Notes: generated from the letters alone by a model not told the origin. Counted from the stretch's first letter, positions 1 to 10,638 are shown. The stretch: 64,000 nucleotides of DNA from Rhodocytophaga rosea (GCF_010119975.1 NZ_CP048222.1:1385501-1449500); one strand, 5' to 3'. Program-made: numbers and translations.

Positions 1-86
1 TTACATCTGATTTAGTTACGCCTTCAAACATTTTGTATATTGAAAGCTTTTCCAACTATTTTATTTACCAAAACACACTAAACCAG

Positions 87-1205
87 ATGACTATTAAGAA
101 TTCCCGCCGTAATTTCTTACAGAAAATTACTGTTTCAGCCCTCGCTTTGCCTTTGTTACCTTCCTATACTCCGGAAAATTTATATACTGAACCTTATCAG
201 GGATCTGCGCTACGGGTAGCCATTATGGGCCTTGGAAGTTATGGAACAAGGGTTGCCGAAGCCATGCAGTCTTCTAAAATGGCCAAACTAACCGGAGTGA
301 TCAGTGGCACACCCTCTAAAATCAAAGAATGGCAAGGCAAATATAAAATTGCCGAAAAGAACTGTTACAACTACGAGAATTTTGACCAGATAAAAAATAA
401 CCCTGACATTGATGCCGTATATATTATCACCCCCAATGCCCTCCACCACCCACAGACCTTGCGGGTAGCTAAAGCCGGCAAACATGTGATCTGCGAAAAA
501 CCAATGGCAATAAATGCGCAACAAGGAAAAGAAATGGTGGATGCCTGCAAAAAAGCCAACGTACATTTACTGGTAGGCTACCGGATGCATTTTGAACCTA
601 AAACGCTAGAGATCATCCGTATGCGGAAAGAAGGTGAATTAGGAAAAGTGTTATTCTTCCAGGGGCTTTCCGGTTTCACAATAGGTGATCCCAGCCAGTG
701 GCGGTTAAACAAGCAACTATCAGGTGGGGGAGCCATGATGGATATTGGCATTTATTCCATTAATGGAGCCCGTTATATGCTAGGAGAAGAACCAATTTGG
801 GTAACTGCGCAGGAAACCAAAACGGATCGGGCTAAATTCAAAGAAGGCGTTGACGAAACCATTCAGTTTCAACTGGGCTTCCCCAGTGGAGCAATGGCCT
901 CCTGTTTGTCTACCTACACCATGAACAACCTGGATCGATTTTTCCTGAATGGCTACAAAGGATTTGCCGAACTGCAACCTGCTACCGGTTATGGACCCAT
1001 CCTGGGCCGCACCCATAAAGGAGAATTAACCCAGCCACACATCACTCACCAGACCCTGCAAATGGATGAGATGGCAGCCATCATTCTGCAAGGGAAAAAA
1101 CCGGTGGTTCCCGTAGACGGAGCAGAAGGAGTGAAAGACTTATCAATTATTGATGCCATTTACCAGGCTGTCAAGACTGGTAAAAAGATAGACCTGAAGG
1201 TATAA
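87..1205 (+). CDS. Gfo/Idh/MocA family oxidoreductase, Tat-exported
   Basis: NAD(P)-dependent sugar or polyol dehydrogenase of the glucose-fructose oxidoreductase type, probably periplasmic. The Met at 87 is preferred to the upstream in-frame Met at 33 because it puts a twin-arginine signal (SRRNFLQK, then a hydrophobic stretch) at the N-terminus. A Rossmann nucleotide-binding turn GLGSYG starts near residue 48 and the family EKP motif is at residues 137-139 (ICEKPMA). The C-terminal half matches the Gfo/Idh/MocA alpha/beta domain. The length of 372 residues is normal. The substrate cannot be told from sequence. The next genes on the same strand are also secreted carbohydrate or amide-active proteins, but a 440-bp gap argues against a tight operon. 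Confidence 0.85.
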   Translation: MTIKNSRRNFLQKITVSALALPLLPSYTPENLYTEPYQGSALRVAIMGLGSYGTRVAEAMQSSKMAKLTGVISGTPSKIKEWQGKYKIAEKNCYNYENFDQIKNNPDIDAVYIITPNALHHPQTLRVAKAGKHVICEKPMAINAQQGKEMVDACKKANVHLLVGYRMHFEPKTLEIIRMRKEGELGKVLFFQGLSGFTIGDPSQWRLNKQLSGGGAMMDIGIYSINGARYMLGEEPIWVTAQETKTDRAKFKEGVDETIQFQLGFPSGAMASCLSTYTMNNLDRFFLNGYKGFAELQPATGYGPILGRTHKGELTQPHITHQTLQMDEMAAIILQGKKPVVPVDGAEGVKDLSIIDAIYQAVKTGKKIDLKV

Positions 1206-1648
1206 ATTTAAGCAGCCACAGGCTGCTGCAAAATGAATCTGGTTGTATATAGTAATCCTCATTGAGTAGCAGCTCATCTGCTATGGTGCTACTCATGTGT
1301 TATTGGCCATTAATGCCGATTAATTATCAGTGTAATCTGGTCTACTTTTTCTTTTCCAATCTAAAGGGTCTTGTCCTATGATAGGTTGACAGTTTTGTTG
1401 TCTGATAAAAACATAAAAAGCCCGTCATCATCCTTTTGAGTTTCAGGAAAGGGTAGTTAATGTAACTCAGTCTACTGTCTATGTGCATACTATAAAAATT
1501 ATAAATACAACTATGTGACCATACAGGCGTGTAATCTTTTCTATAATGACTCTAACCGAATGTATTCTTATTACTTTAGCAAATATTTATCAAAGTTGAT
1601 TCATCAAAATTTATCTTAATGATAAATTGCTCTCTATACTCGTATCCA
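1206..1648. other. intergenic stretch with a possible IS3-type orfA scrap
   Basis: No intact gene is seen. On the plus strand about 1417-1473 reads KARHHPFEFQERVVNV, which resembles the start of an IS3-family orfA helix-turn-helix, but it has stops close by on both sides. The 14-mer AGGTTGACAGTTTT at 1383-1396 recurs at 6618-6631. Both suggest an old insertion-sequence relic; the call is weak. Confidence 0.25.
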
Positions 1649-4158
1649 ATGACTAAACCCTATCTACTGCTCCTTCTCCTATTATCCACTTTCCTGTTGA
1701 AAGCACAGGAAATCAGACCACCGGCAGTGCCACTGGTAACAATCGATCCATATACCAGTATATGGTCTTTTGATACCCGTTTGAACGATTCTCCTACCCG
1801 TCACTGGACCGGCAAACCTCATCCCTTGAATGGTTTGGTAAAAGTAGATGGGAAAACCTATCAGTTTATGGGAGCCCAGGCTAGTAAATTAGCTTCTGTT
1901 CTGCCAACAGCTAAACAAGCCCCATATGAAGCTTACTACATCTTAGAAAAGCCTCAAGAAGAATGGGAAAAGCCTTCCTTTGCTGCCCAGAACACATGGA
2001 AGAAAGGGAGTGCCCCTTTTGGCAATCAAAGTGAGCGTCATCCGGCTGCACCTAAGACAGAATGGCTCAAAGAAATATGGCTACGCCGCACATTTACCCT
2101 GAAAGATACCCGCTTTGAAAAACTGTTACTCTACCTGAGCAACAATGATGGCGTAATCGTATACATAAATGGAGTAAAAGCTTATGAAAATGAAGGAGTT
2201 GTGGCCGATTATGAAACAAAAGCAATTTCCCGGGAGGCCTTACAAACCCTGAAAGTAGGTACCAATCTATTAGCTGTATATTGCAAAAATCCACAGGGGA
2301 ATTCCTTTATTGATGTAGGGTTGGTAGATGAACAAGCCGTTAAAATGACAGGCAATATCCTAAAAGCCCAACAAGAATCCCTCTCTGTCACGGCCACACA
2401 AACTCAGTACCTCTTTAAGGCTGGTCCTGTAAATCTGACTGTTACCTTCACTTCGCCCCTGCTGATGGATGAACCTGAAACGATGTCCCGTCCGGCCTCC
2501 TATGTCACCTATGCAGCAAAGTCTACAGATGGGAAAATGCATCAGGTGCAGGTGCTGCTCACTGTATCAGGAGTGCTGGCAGTTCATACACCAGATCAGA
2601 AAGTGGATGAGAAAATACTTAGTATACCAGTTAGTAGCGAGCAAAAGCAACCGTTAACAGCCTTATCCCTTGGCACAACCTCGCAACCAGTACTGGCCAG
2701 AAAAGGGGATGATGTACGTATAGATTGGGGATATGTTTTACTGGCAGCACCTATGCCCCCGGTTATACTGCCTTTGGTAGTCAGACGGAGTTGATGGACA
2801 GATTTTCAAAGGGTTGGAAAACTTCCGGCCGCCAGCCTGCTGACTTACCAGCCGTTCCGGCATCAGAGCAAGCTATGGCTATGGTAAGTGACCTGGGAGA
2901 GGTAACGGATAGGAGTAAAGAATCTCATATAATTCTTGCCTATGATGATTTGTATTCGGTGCAGTACTTTGGAGAAAACCTGCGTGGCTGGTGGCGCCGC
3001 CATCCGGATATGACCACTGAAAAGATGTTATCCATGGCAGAATCTGAGTATACCCGCCTGATGGCCAGGTGCCGGCAGTTTGATGAACAATTATATAAGG
3101 ATGCCAAGCTGGCTGGTGGAGAAGAATATGCACAGCTTTGTGAGCTTGCTTACCGGCAGGCCATTGCCGCCCACAAAACGGTGGCAGGTCCTAAAGAAGA
3201 GCTGTTGTTTTTTTCAAAAGAAAATTTCAGTAATGGTTCTATCGGAACCGTAGATATTACCTATCCTTCTGCTCCGCTGTTTCTGCTATACAACCCTGCT
3301 TTGCTAAAAGGCATGATGGAACCTATTTTTTACTATAGCGAAAGCGGCAAATTTACCAAGCCTTTTGCTGCCCATGATGTCGGTACTTATCCTCAGGCCA
3401 ATGGACAAACGTATCCGGAAGATATGCCGGTAGAAGAAAGTGGCAATATGCTGATCTTAACAGCTGCTATTGCTGAGGTGGAAGGGAATGCTGAGTATGC
3501 TAAAAAGCATTGGGAGGCATTAACAAAGTGGGCTACTTTTCTCACAAAAGAAGGCTTTGATCCTGCTAACCAGTTGAGTACAGATGACTTTGCCGGACAC
3601 CTGGCCCGTAATGCTAACCTTTCCATTAAAGCTATTCTTGGATTAGCCAGCTATGGTAAACTAGCCGGTATGTTAGGGGAAGCGAAGGTAGAAAAAGAGT
3701 ACATGGATCTAGCGAAAGAGATGGTCCGCAAATGGGTAGCCTTGGCAGAAGATGGAGATCATTATAGCCTTGCTTTTGAGAAAAAGGGCACCTGGAGCCA
3801 GAAGTATAACCTGGTGTGGGATCAACTGCTGGATCTGAACATTTTTCCTTCGCAGGTAGCGGATAAGGAAATTGCCTACTACCTGACCAAGCAAAACAAA
3901 TTTGGGTTGCCTCTCGATAGCCGTAAGAGTTACACCAAATCCGACTGGATCATCTGGACAGCCACCCTAACCGACACCAGAGAGGATTTCAGCCGGATAC
4001 TGCGCCCTGTATATATATATGCTGATGAGACCGCTGACCGTATTCCTTTAAGTGACTGGCATGAAACCACGGATGGCAAGTCGGTTGGCTTTAGAGCCAG
4101 ATCGGTTGTAGGAGGCTATTTTATTAAAATATTAGCCGATAAACTTCAGACAAAATAA
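1649..4158 (+). pseudogene. glutaminase-A-like secreted protein (DUF4964/DUF5127/DUF4965/DUF1793), frameshifted
   Basis: Two overlapping frames together encode one protein of the fungal glutaminase A / DUF4965 family. The first runs to 2794 and holds a signal peptide (MTKPYLLLL...KAQ), a DUF4964-like segment and the start of DUF5127 up to VRIDWGY. The second, open from 2725, resumes with YTAFGSQTELMDRF and holds DUF4965 (GENLRGWWRR; AAHDVGTYPQANGQ; MPVEESGNM) and DUF1793 (KSDWIIWTA). The frames join cleanly if the C5 run at 2756-2760 had six Cs, giving AAPMPPGYTAF. A beta-sandwich-like insert (RRTFTL...VIVYINGVKAYENEG, about residues 130-215) lies between the N-terminal part and DUF5127. The first Met of the signal peptide is used as start. 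It is either a recent pseudogene or a sequencing error, because everything else looks intact. Confidence 0.8.
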
Positions 4159-4192
4159 ATAGTGATTACTAAAAGCAATGCCCCCACTTTTT

Positions 4193-4218
4193 AGACAGAT
4201 TTTTAGAAGTATTTGTCT
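4193..4218 (+). terminator. possible hairpin terminator after the glutaminase-like gene
   Basis: AGACAGAT at 4193-4200 can pair with ATTTGTCT at 4211-4218 (8 bp, one G-U) around a 10-nt loop, followed by GATTTTATC. It lies 35 bp after the stop. The stem is short and the T-run is modest. The rest of the gap to 4511 shows nothing recognisable. Confidence 0.35.
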
Positions 4219-4511
4219 GATTTTATCGGCTGTCGCCATGCTACTAGTTTCTGTAAAGGGGAAGTTATTTTAACCACCTGTTTAATTTTTACAAACATTT
4301 TTGGTTATGGCCTTCACACAGTTGAGGATTAGCTTCTGATTCTCTTTTTCGTAGGAAACCTATCCGGCTAATGGGTCAAGATACTACCTGCATAAATGGC
4401 TGCACTTCCCGATCATAATTGCTGTATCAACCCGGTAAATTATTTTTTATTACTAAATCATTGACTTGTAAAAGGTTTATTCTCATTTTTTGATCTTTAA
4501 TTGTTCACTAG

Positions 4512-6587
4512 ATGAAATATATACTTGTTATTACCTGTTTAACCATTTATAGCCTTGTTCATGCCCAAATACCTCTTGACCTTTCTGGTTTTGATAAAAA
4601 GGGCAGTGTAAAAATTATTAGGAATGAAAACCTGTTAGAAGTGACCTGGCCAACAGGGGAAACTGCTCAAGGTAAGTTTGTCATTGATCTTGAGAAAAAA
4701 CACCCACTTTTTAATAGCATTCAAATAAGCGATGGCAGTAACTTCACAGAAATAGCCAAGGCAATAGATCCGGCTTTTCTGCTTACGGTAGGAAAAAGAG
4801 ACCTTGTCAAGCAGAATGGCTGGAATATTTTCTTTGATCAGACGGCTTATCTTCCACATCAAACCTATAATGTTATCCTTGAGAAGCAAAGTGCTAAAGT
4901 GGTTTCTGCTGGCTCCCAAACTCAAATTATAATTGCTTCGGTAAAAGCCGGTCAATTCTCCGGCACCCTTGAAATTACTTTATTCAAGGGAAGTCCCTTA
5001 ATAGATATTGCGGCTGTCCTATCAACCCCTGTAGATTCTTTAGCCATCATCTATGATGCTGGATTGATCAGCAAAACGGATGATTGGAAAAATATATTCT
5101 GGGCAGACACACAGGATTACTTGCAATCTGTGCCTGTAAACTCCCAAGATGCCGCTAAACCAGTAGCGGTAAAATACCGGACAATTATTGCCCAATCTAC
5201 CGGTGGCAGCATCGCCTTATTTCCTGCTCCACATCAATACTTTTACCCACTTGATAATGCCTATAACCTCCAACACACCTGGTACGGAAATAATTACCGG
5301 AATACACTTAATGGATATGGTATCGGTATCCGCCATGACCTGCTCGGAGACAGACGCTGGGTTCCCTGGTTTAATGCTCCACCTAACAGCAAGCAACATT
5401 TACATTTTTTTTGCTTACTGAGCATAGAGAAAGATGGAAAAATCCTGGAAAAAGTAAAGCAGTTTACCCATCAGGATAGCTATCAGCCCCTTCAGGGATA
5501 TTATACCATGAGTAGTCATTTTCATACTGAACACATAGATGATGTGCTTACCCACAAACCACTCCCTCAGATACCTGGTTTTGTGAAAGCCTTCCGCGAC
5601 ACCGGGGTCAATATTGTTCATTTAGGAGAATTTCATGGCCCGGGCAGTCCCAAAGGGCCAGAGGTAAAAAGATTTTCAGAGCTGAAACTGTTGTTTGAAG
5701 AATGTGAACGGCTTTCTGGTGGTAACTTTCTGCTGCTGCCTGGAGAAGAACCCAATAATTTTTTAGGCGGACACTGGATGAACATTTTTCCTAAAGCAGT
5801 GTATTGGGTTATGGCTAGAAGTTCCGGCCAACCGTTTGTGGAACAAGATTCAGTGTATGGTAAAGTTTATCGCATTGGAAGTAAAGAGGATATGTTAAAG
5901 CTACTGGAAGCAGAAAAGGGCTTAGCTTGGACCGCTCACGCACGTACTAAAGGTTCAACAGGCTTTCCGGATCAGTACAAAGATGAAAAATTTTATCATT
6001 CTGACCGGTTCTTTGGGGCAGCCTGGAAGGCCATGCCGGCAGATCTGTCTCAACACAAATTAGGAAAAAGAGTACTAGATGTAATGGATGATATGGCCAA
6101 TTGGGGACAAAAAAAGTATGTGATTGCTGAGGCAGATCTGTTTAAAATTGAACCAAATTATGAATTGTACGGGCATTTAAATGTAAATTATTTGCAAATG
6201 GAGAAACTGCCTGGGTTTAAAGAAGGCTGGCAAGCAGTACTAGATGCCATGGAGAAAGGAAAGTTTTTTGTAACCACAGGTGAAGTGTTACTTCCCGGTT
6301 TCACAGTCAATGGAAAAGGTTCGGGGGAAACACTAAAGCTTCCTGCGGGCGGGAAAGCAACGATCATACTGGAAGCCAGCTGGACGTTTCCTTTGCAGGT
6401 GGCTGAGGTTATTTCAGGAGATGGAAAAGAGGTATACCGTAAAATGATCAATCTTACCCATACAGAAGCCTTTGGAAAGAAAACCTATAAGTTTGATCTA
6501 AACTTAAAAAACAGAAAATGGGTCAGAGTAGAAGTCTGGGATGTAGCCGCTAATGGCGCATTTACGCAATGTGTGTGGCTAGAGTAA
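4512..6587 (+). CDS. secreted PHP-like metal-dependent hydrolase
   Basis: Signal peptide MKYILVITCLTIYSLVHAQ. The N-terminal half (about residues 20-320) is a beta-rich region with no family I can name. From about residue 330 the protein looks like a PHP/CehA-type metallohydrolase: an HxH pair in SSHFHTEH (His336, His338), then a segment on locating a GEFHGPG loop, LLPGEEPN, and LAWTAHARTKG, which could give further metal-binding His/Glu residues. The C-terminus is a beta-sandwich (FTVNGKGSGETLKL). The reaction is unknown; phosphoester or amide hydrolysis would fit the fold. It lies 353 bp after the glutaminase-like gene on the same strand, so a related degradative role is possible but inferred. 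Confidence 0.6.
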   Translation: MKYILVITCLTIYSLVHAQIPLDLSGFDKKGSVKIIRNENLLEVTWPTGETAQGKFVIDLEKKHPLFNSIQISDGSNFTEIAKAIDPAFLLTVGKRDLVKQNGWNIFFDQTAYLPHQTYNVILEKQSAKVVSAGSQTQIIIASVKAGQFSGTLEITLFKGSPLIDIAAVLSTPVDSLAIIYDAGLISKTDDWKNIFWADTQDYLQSVPVNSQDAAKPVAVKYRTIIAQSTGGSIALFPAPHQYFYPLDNAYNLQHTWYGNNYRNTLNGYGIGIRHDLLGDRRWVPWFNAPPNSKQHLHFFCLLSIEKDGKILEKVKQFTHQDSYQPLQGYYTMSSHFHTEHIDDVLTHKPLPQIPGFVKAFRDTGVNIVHLGEFHGPGSPKGPEVKRFSELKLLFEECERLSGGNFLLLPGEEPNNFLGGHWMNIFPKAVYWVMARSSGQPFVEQDSVYGKVYRIGSKEDMLKLLEAEKGLAWTAHARTKGSTGFPDQYKDEKFYHSDRFFGAAWKAMPADLSQHKLGKRVLDVMDDMANWGQKKYVIAEADLFKIEPNYELYGHLNVNYLQMEKLPGFKEGWQAVLDAMEKGKFFVTTGEVLLPGFTVNGKGSGETLKLPAGGKATIILEASWTFPLQVAEVISGDGKEVYRKMINLTHTEAFGKKTYKFDLNLKNRKWVRVEVWDVAANGAFTQCVWLE

Positions 6588-6796
6588 TTATCTTTGATAA
6601 TGAACTTTTCCTGACACAGGTTGACAGTTTTAAAACCAAATTTGTTCGGTGAAAGAACACACCATAAAATTACTTAGGTGCTAAAGCTAGAGTGAGAAAG
6701 TAATAGAATAGCCCCTTTGCTTGAAACTTCTCATATATCTAACTTATTGGGAGGAGGTTAACCCCTTTTTATTCCAATTATACAGACGTTTTATAA

Positions 6797-7660
6797 GAGA
6801 ATGTTTTGAAAGGATAGAAATAGGGTAAAAGAAAGAATCAGTGAGTAAACTTGTGGTGTCCAACCAAAAAGTTTTATGCAAGAAAGATTCTTCGAACTCA
6901 CTGATTGTGAGTGGGAAATTATCAAGGAAGTAGTAGATAACCAAAGAAAAATCAAACATGACAAACGTGTTATTCTTAATGCTATTCTATGGCTACTTAC
7001 TACAGGTAGTCAATGGCGCAACATGGAAAGTAAATACCCACCCTGGCAAACCATTTATTACCATTACAGGCAGTGGAAGAAGCGAGGCATCATCGAAGAG
7101 CTGTTGGCTTTTTTAGCAATCAGAGAAAGAAAAAAAGCAGGCCGACAAGCCTTGCCAAGCGTGTTAGCTATTGATAGTCAAAGTGTAAAGATTGTACAGT
7201 TTACTTCCCAAGACAAGGGCATAGATGGCAACAAAAAGGTGAATGGCAGAAAAAGACATCTAGCAGTGGATTGTTTAGGTATTCCTTGGGCTGTGCATGT
7301 AACAGCCGCCCATGTGTCAGACACTACAGCCGGTTATGAGTTAGCAGCTAAGCTGAAGGGTAAGTCTTGCCGCCTACATACACTAAAAGCAGATAATGGC
7401 TACAAAGATACCTTTGTAGAAAAGATAGAAAGAGACTATGGATGGAAGGTAGAAATTGTACAAAAGCCTGAAAGCGTAAAGGGCTTTGTGCCGGCAGGAG
7501 GCCGTTGGGTGGTAGAACGCAGTTACGGATGGCTCAATTTTAAGCGTAGATTGAGCCGTGACTTTGAGAAAAGCACAGAAAGTTCGGAAGCTATGCTACA
7601 ATTAGCCTTTATTGACACACTGCTTAAAAGAAAACCAGTATAATATTTCAAAACGTTCTC
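6797..7660 (+). mobile_element. IS5-family insertion sequence, apparently intact
   Basis: An 864-bp element carrying one transposase gene. The ends are imperfect inverted repeats, GAGAATGTTTTGAAA at the left and its near-complement TTTCAAAACGTTCTC at the right (one mismatch in 15). Both ends are flanked by TAA (6794-6796 and 7661-7663), as expected for a short target duplication of IS427-type IS5 elements. No disabling change is seen, so it is potentially mobile. Confidence 0.8.
6876..7643 (+). CDS. IS5-family DDE transposase
   Basis: 255 residues, full length. The N-terminal domain (LTDCEWEIIKEVV; GSQWRNMESKYPPWQTIYYHYRQW) is the DUF4096-type DNA-binding region of IS5/IS427 transposases. 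The DDE catalytic residues are Asp100 (AIDSQSVK), Asp173 (KADNGYKD) and Glu214 (VVERSYGWLNFKRRL), with normal spacing. It is a single open frame, so unlike many IS427 relatives it needs no frameshift. The gene fills almost the whole element between its terminal repeats. Confidence 0.92.
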   Translation: MQERFFELTDCEWEIIKEVVDNQRKIKHDKRVILNAILWLLTTGSQWRNMESKYPPWQTIYYHYRQWKKRGIIEELLAFLAIRERKKAGRQALPSVLAIDSQSVKIVQFTSQDKGIDGNKKVNGRKRHLAVDCLGIPWAVHVTAAHVSDTTAGYELAAKLKGKSCRLHTLKADNGYKDTFVEKIERDYGWKVEIVQKPESVKGFVPAGGRWVVERSYGWLNFKRRLSRDFEKSTESSEAMLQLAFIDTLLKRKPV

Positions 7661-7663
7661 TAA

Positions 7664-8116
7664 AATAACAAAGAAAAAGATTGGCCTCAAGGGGAGCGAT
7701 TGCCTTATAAATCTTAATTATTTTATTCACTTTTCACTCAATTTTTTGCGACTGTTTAATTGGATAACGGACTTTTTTTTACCCTAGTATTTATTATGAA
7801 AAATAAATTAATTTGTTGATTAACAGGTATTTATTTATATAAAAGCTTTATACATTAGCGCTGAATTTCCTTGTTTTTATTTGCATTTATCCCTTTAACG
7901 CCACTTTCTTATGATTCTGGAAAATAAACCATTGCCTGTTGCTAAAACATCGCAGGCTGCTTTGGGTATTTGTCATGCATTCCCGGTCACCACCTGAAAA
8001 AAAGGTTTAGTAATAAATTAAGGTACAAGTAATTGTAGCCCTATAGTATACATGAAATCTATTTTCGGTGAAAGAGAAGGAAGTGGGTAACCAGTTTAAA
8101 CTTTCAAGCATACCAC
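7664..8116. other. intergenic region between the IS5 copy and helD
   Basis: AT-rich, with no ORF of note on either strand and no clear hairpin. It presumably contains the promoter of the downstream helicase gene, but I see no convincing Bacteroidota -7 element (TAnnTTTG). Confidence 0.3.
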
Positions 8117-10165
8117 ATGATTAACGAAACCGAGCAAGAAGAAAGAGAATATCTGGAAGAGATCAAAGAGAAACTCTCCCTGGCTATCAAACGGGTAGAA
8201 GATGCCGTAAAGGGGTTTTCAGGCGAACTCAGAGAGAAAAATCAGTATATCCATGAGCATCGCTCTGGCATGGACGAAGCCGATATGGTAGCCGCCGGCC
8301 AATCCATTAACCGTATGACTTTTACGGGTGAAGCTGCCGTTGCCAGAAAACGTAAATTACTCAAGCTTGTACAATCTCCTTACTTTGGCCGCATTGATTT
8401 CATTCCCCATAAGCAGGAGACTTCTCCAGTATATATTGGCATCTATTCTTTCATGGACGAGAGGGTGCGTATAAACCTGATTTATGATTGGCGTGCGCCT
8501 GTTTCCTCCCTTTTCTACGACTTTGAGCTGGGAGAAGCCTCCTACCTCACCCCTTCGGGAACAATTCATGGCAACATCGCCTTAAAACGTCAATACAAAA
8601 TCAGAGACGGCTATATGGAGTTTATGATCGAGAACGGCTTAAATATTCATGATGATATTCTTCAAAAAGAGCTCTCCAGGTCTTCAGACGACAAGATGAA
8701 GAACATTGTCGCTACCATTCAGCGTGACCAGAATAGGGTGATCCGCAACGAGGAAGCGCGTGTGATGGTCATCCAGGGTGTGGCAGGATCTGGCAAAACA
8801 TCTATTGCCTTACACCGGATTGCTTTCCTTTTATATCGCTTCAGAGACAGTATTGCTGCCAAAGATATTCTTATTATTTCTCCAAATAAAGTCTTCGCCG
8901 ATTACATCTCTAATGTGTTACCAGAGCTGGGTGAAGCGCATATTCCGGAGATGGGCATGGAAGAACTTGCCGCTGATTTACTTGAAAATAAATACAAGTT
9001 CCAGACATTCTTCCAGCAGGTATCCTTATTGTTGGAGGAACACGATCCGGCTTTCATCGAGCGCATCCGGTTTAAATCTTCATTTGAATTCCTAGGCAAG
9101 CTCAATCAATACCTGATCCATATTGAGAATAATTACTTTTCCTATAGCGAATTACGGGTGGGTAAAACCACCATTCCCTTCCCTGTCATTCTTGAGAAGT
9201 TTAAGGCATACCATCGGGTTCCTATCCTAAAAAGATTTGCCCTTGTCGTAAAAGATGTCCAGACATATGTGCGGGATAAAACAGGCCATAAGCTCACAGG
9301 GCAACAGAAAGCTATAATCTGGGAGGCAGTTCCAGCCATGTTCAAGTTTAATAATGTGCTAGACCTCTACAAGGATTTTTATAACTGGATCGGTCAACCA
9401 GAGCTATTGAAGATTGATTACCGAATGGGGTTAGAATATGCGGATGTATTTGCCATAATCTACCTGCACATACGCCTGGAAGGCCTTACCACCTATGATC
9501 ATATAAAGCACTTGCTCATTGATGAGATGCAGGATTATACCCCTGTTCAATATGCCGTATTGTCAAGATTGTTTCTTTGCAGAAAGACTATTCTGGGCGA
9601 TGTGAGCCAAAGGGTTAATCCATACAGCGCATCCTCAGCTGAAATGATCGAACGGGTATTTCCACAAGCTGATATTATCAAGCTGGACAGAAGTTACCGC
9701 TCTACCTTTGAGATTACTGCATTTACACAACGTATCATCCCCAACCCCAACATCGCTCCTATGGAAAGGCATGGTCAGGAGCCAGTATTATTGCGCTTCG
9801 AAAGCAAAAACGAGGAGGTAGAGGCAATCAAAGGGATGATTGCAGCCTTTAAAAATTCAGCAAATCAGACACTTGGCATTATATGCAAAACACTTTTGCA
9901 GGCAGAAGATACTTATCAGTCTCTACAAGCAACAGGCGTTTATTTGCTCACGGCTGAGTCTATATCATTTAAGGAAGGTGTCATCATTACCATGGCGCAT
10001 TTGGCGAAAGGGCTTGAGTTCGATGAGGTCATTGTGCCATTTGCCTCCGCCGGTAATTATATAACGGAGGTAGATAAAAGTATGCTCTATATCGCCTGTA
10101 CCCGTGCTATGCATCGGCTTACACTGACCTATTCAAGGGATATTACCGCATTCTTGTCTACCTAA
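8117..10165 (+). CDS. helD: HelD-like UvrD-type ATPase (RNA polymerase recycling)
   Basis: Superfamily 1 helicase-like protein of the HelD group, which removes stalled RNA polymerase from DNA in Gram-positive bacteria. The N-terminal coiled coil (residues 1-60, EEREYLEEIKEKLSLAIKRVEDAV) and the following RMTFTGEAAVARKRKLL...PYFGRIDF block are typical. Walker A is QGVAGSGKTSIALHR near residues 220-230. Walker B is LIDEMQDYTPVQ. Later motifs are LDRSYRSTFEI, then FKEGVIITMAHLAKGLEFDEVIV and YIACTRAMHRLTL at the C-terminus. The length of 682 residues is usual. It is monocistronic between the IS5 copy and an IS relic. The family call is firm, while the exact role in Bacteroidota is inferred. Confidence 0.85.
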   Translation: MINETEQEEREYLEEIKEKLSLAIKRVEDAVKGFSGELREKNQYIHEHRSGMDEADMVAAGQSINRMTFTGEAAVARKRKLLKLVQSPYFGRIDFIPHKQETSPVYIGIYSFMDERVRINLIYDWRAPVSSLFYDFELGEASYLTPSGTIHGNIALKRQYKIRDGYMEFMIENGLNIHDDILQKELSRSSDDKMKNIVATIQRDQNRVIRNEEARVMVIQGVAGSGKTSIALHRIAFLLYRFRDSIAAKDILIISPNKVFADYISNVLPELGEAHIPEMGMEELAADLLENKYKFQTFFQQVSLLLEEHDPAFIERIRFKSSFEFLGKLNQYLIHIENNYFSYSELRVGKTTIPFPVILEKFKAYHRVPILKRFALVVKDVQTYVRDKTGHKLTGQQKAIIWEAVPAMFKFNNVLDLYKDFYNWIGQPELLKIDYRMGLEYADVFAIIYLHIRLEGLTTYDHIKHLLIDEMQDYTPVQYAVLSRLFLCRKTILGDVSQRVNPYSASSAEMIERVFPQADIIKLDRSYRSTFEITAFTQRIIPNPNIAPMERHGQEPVLLRFESKNEEVEAIKGMIAAFKNSANQTLGIICKTLLQAEDTYQSLQATGVYLLTAESISFKEGVIITMAHLAKGLEFDEVIVPFASAGNYITEVDKSMLYIACTRAMHRLTLTYSRDITAFLST

Positions 10166-10328
10166 AGAGACATTTACCTGTAATAGTTTGCTATTAGAAA
10201 GAGGTAAGGGCTTGTTTAAAAAGATTTATACTTTACGAGCAAATTGAAGTTTAATGTAAAAAGTGGGTACTCAAGCAAGTAAGATTTATGCTTCAAAAAA
10301 CTTTAACTCTAGTTCCAAGAAAGGGGGT

Positions 10329-10638
10329 GGCTGTTGCACAACTATTGCTTTTAGTTATGATGGCTTCTGCATAGTAAATTCATGAATGATAGGGAAACGA
10401 AAAGAGTTCAACAAGAATTGCCTCTCGGTTACTATAGAAGACTATATTCCAAAGGATAATCTCTACTGGCGCTTAAAGTCCTTGTTAGGCTTAACCTGCT
10501 TATACAAGGAGGTAGCCCTGAACCTGCTATGAATGTGCATCGGCTTCGGACGGCTTGTGCTTATAATTTACAAAAACTGCTCACTCCTATACATGATCCA
10601 AAAAATAAAGTTCAAATACTTCCTTTTCAGCAACAGCC
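10329..10638 (+). mobile_element. IS1182-type relic with internal deletion (MITE-like)
   Basis: A 310-bp segment bounded by a perfect 9-bp inverted repeat, GGCTGTTGC (10329-10337) and GCAACAGCC (10630-10638). Inside, 10386-10532 encodes about 48 residues like the N-terminus of IS1182-family transposases (VTIEDYIPKDNLYWRLKSLL...CLYKE). A second frame from 10529 (MNVHRLRTACAYNLQKLL) resembles the end of such a transposase (AAxAYNLKKLL). The catalytic middle is missing. No target duplication is clear. The remainder of 10166-10798 shows no gene. Confidence 0.55.
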
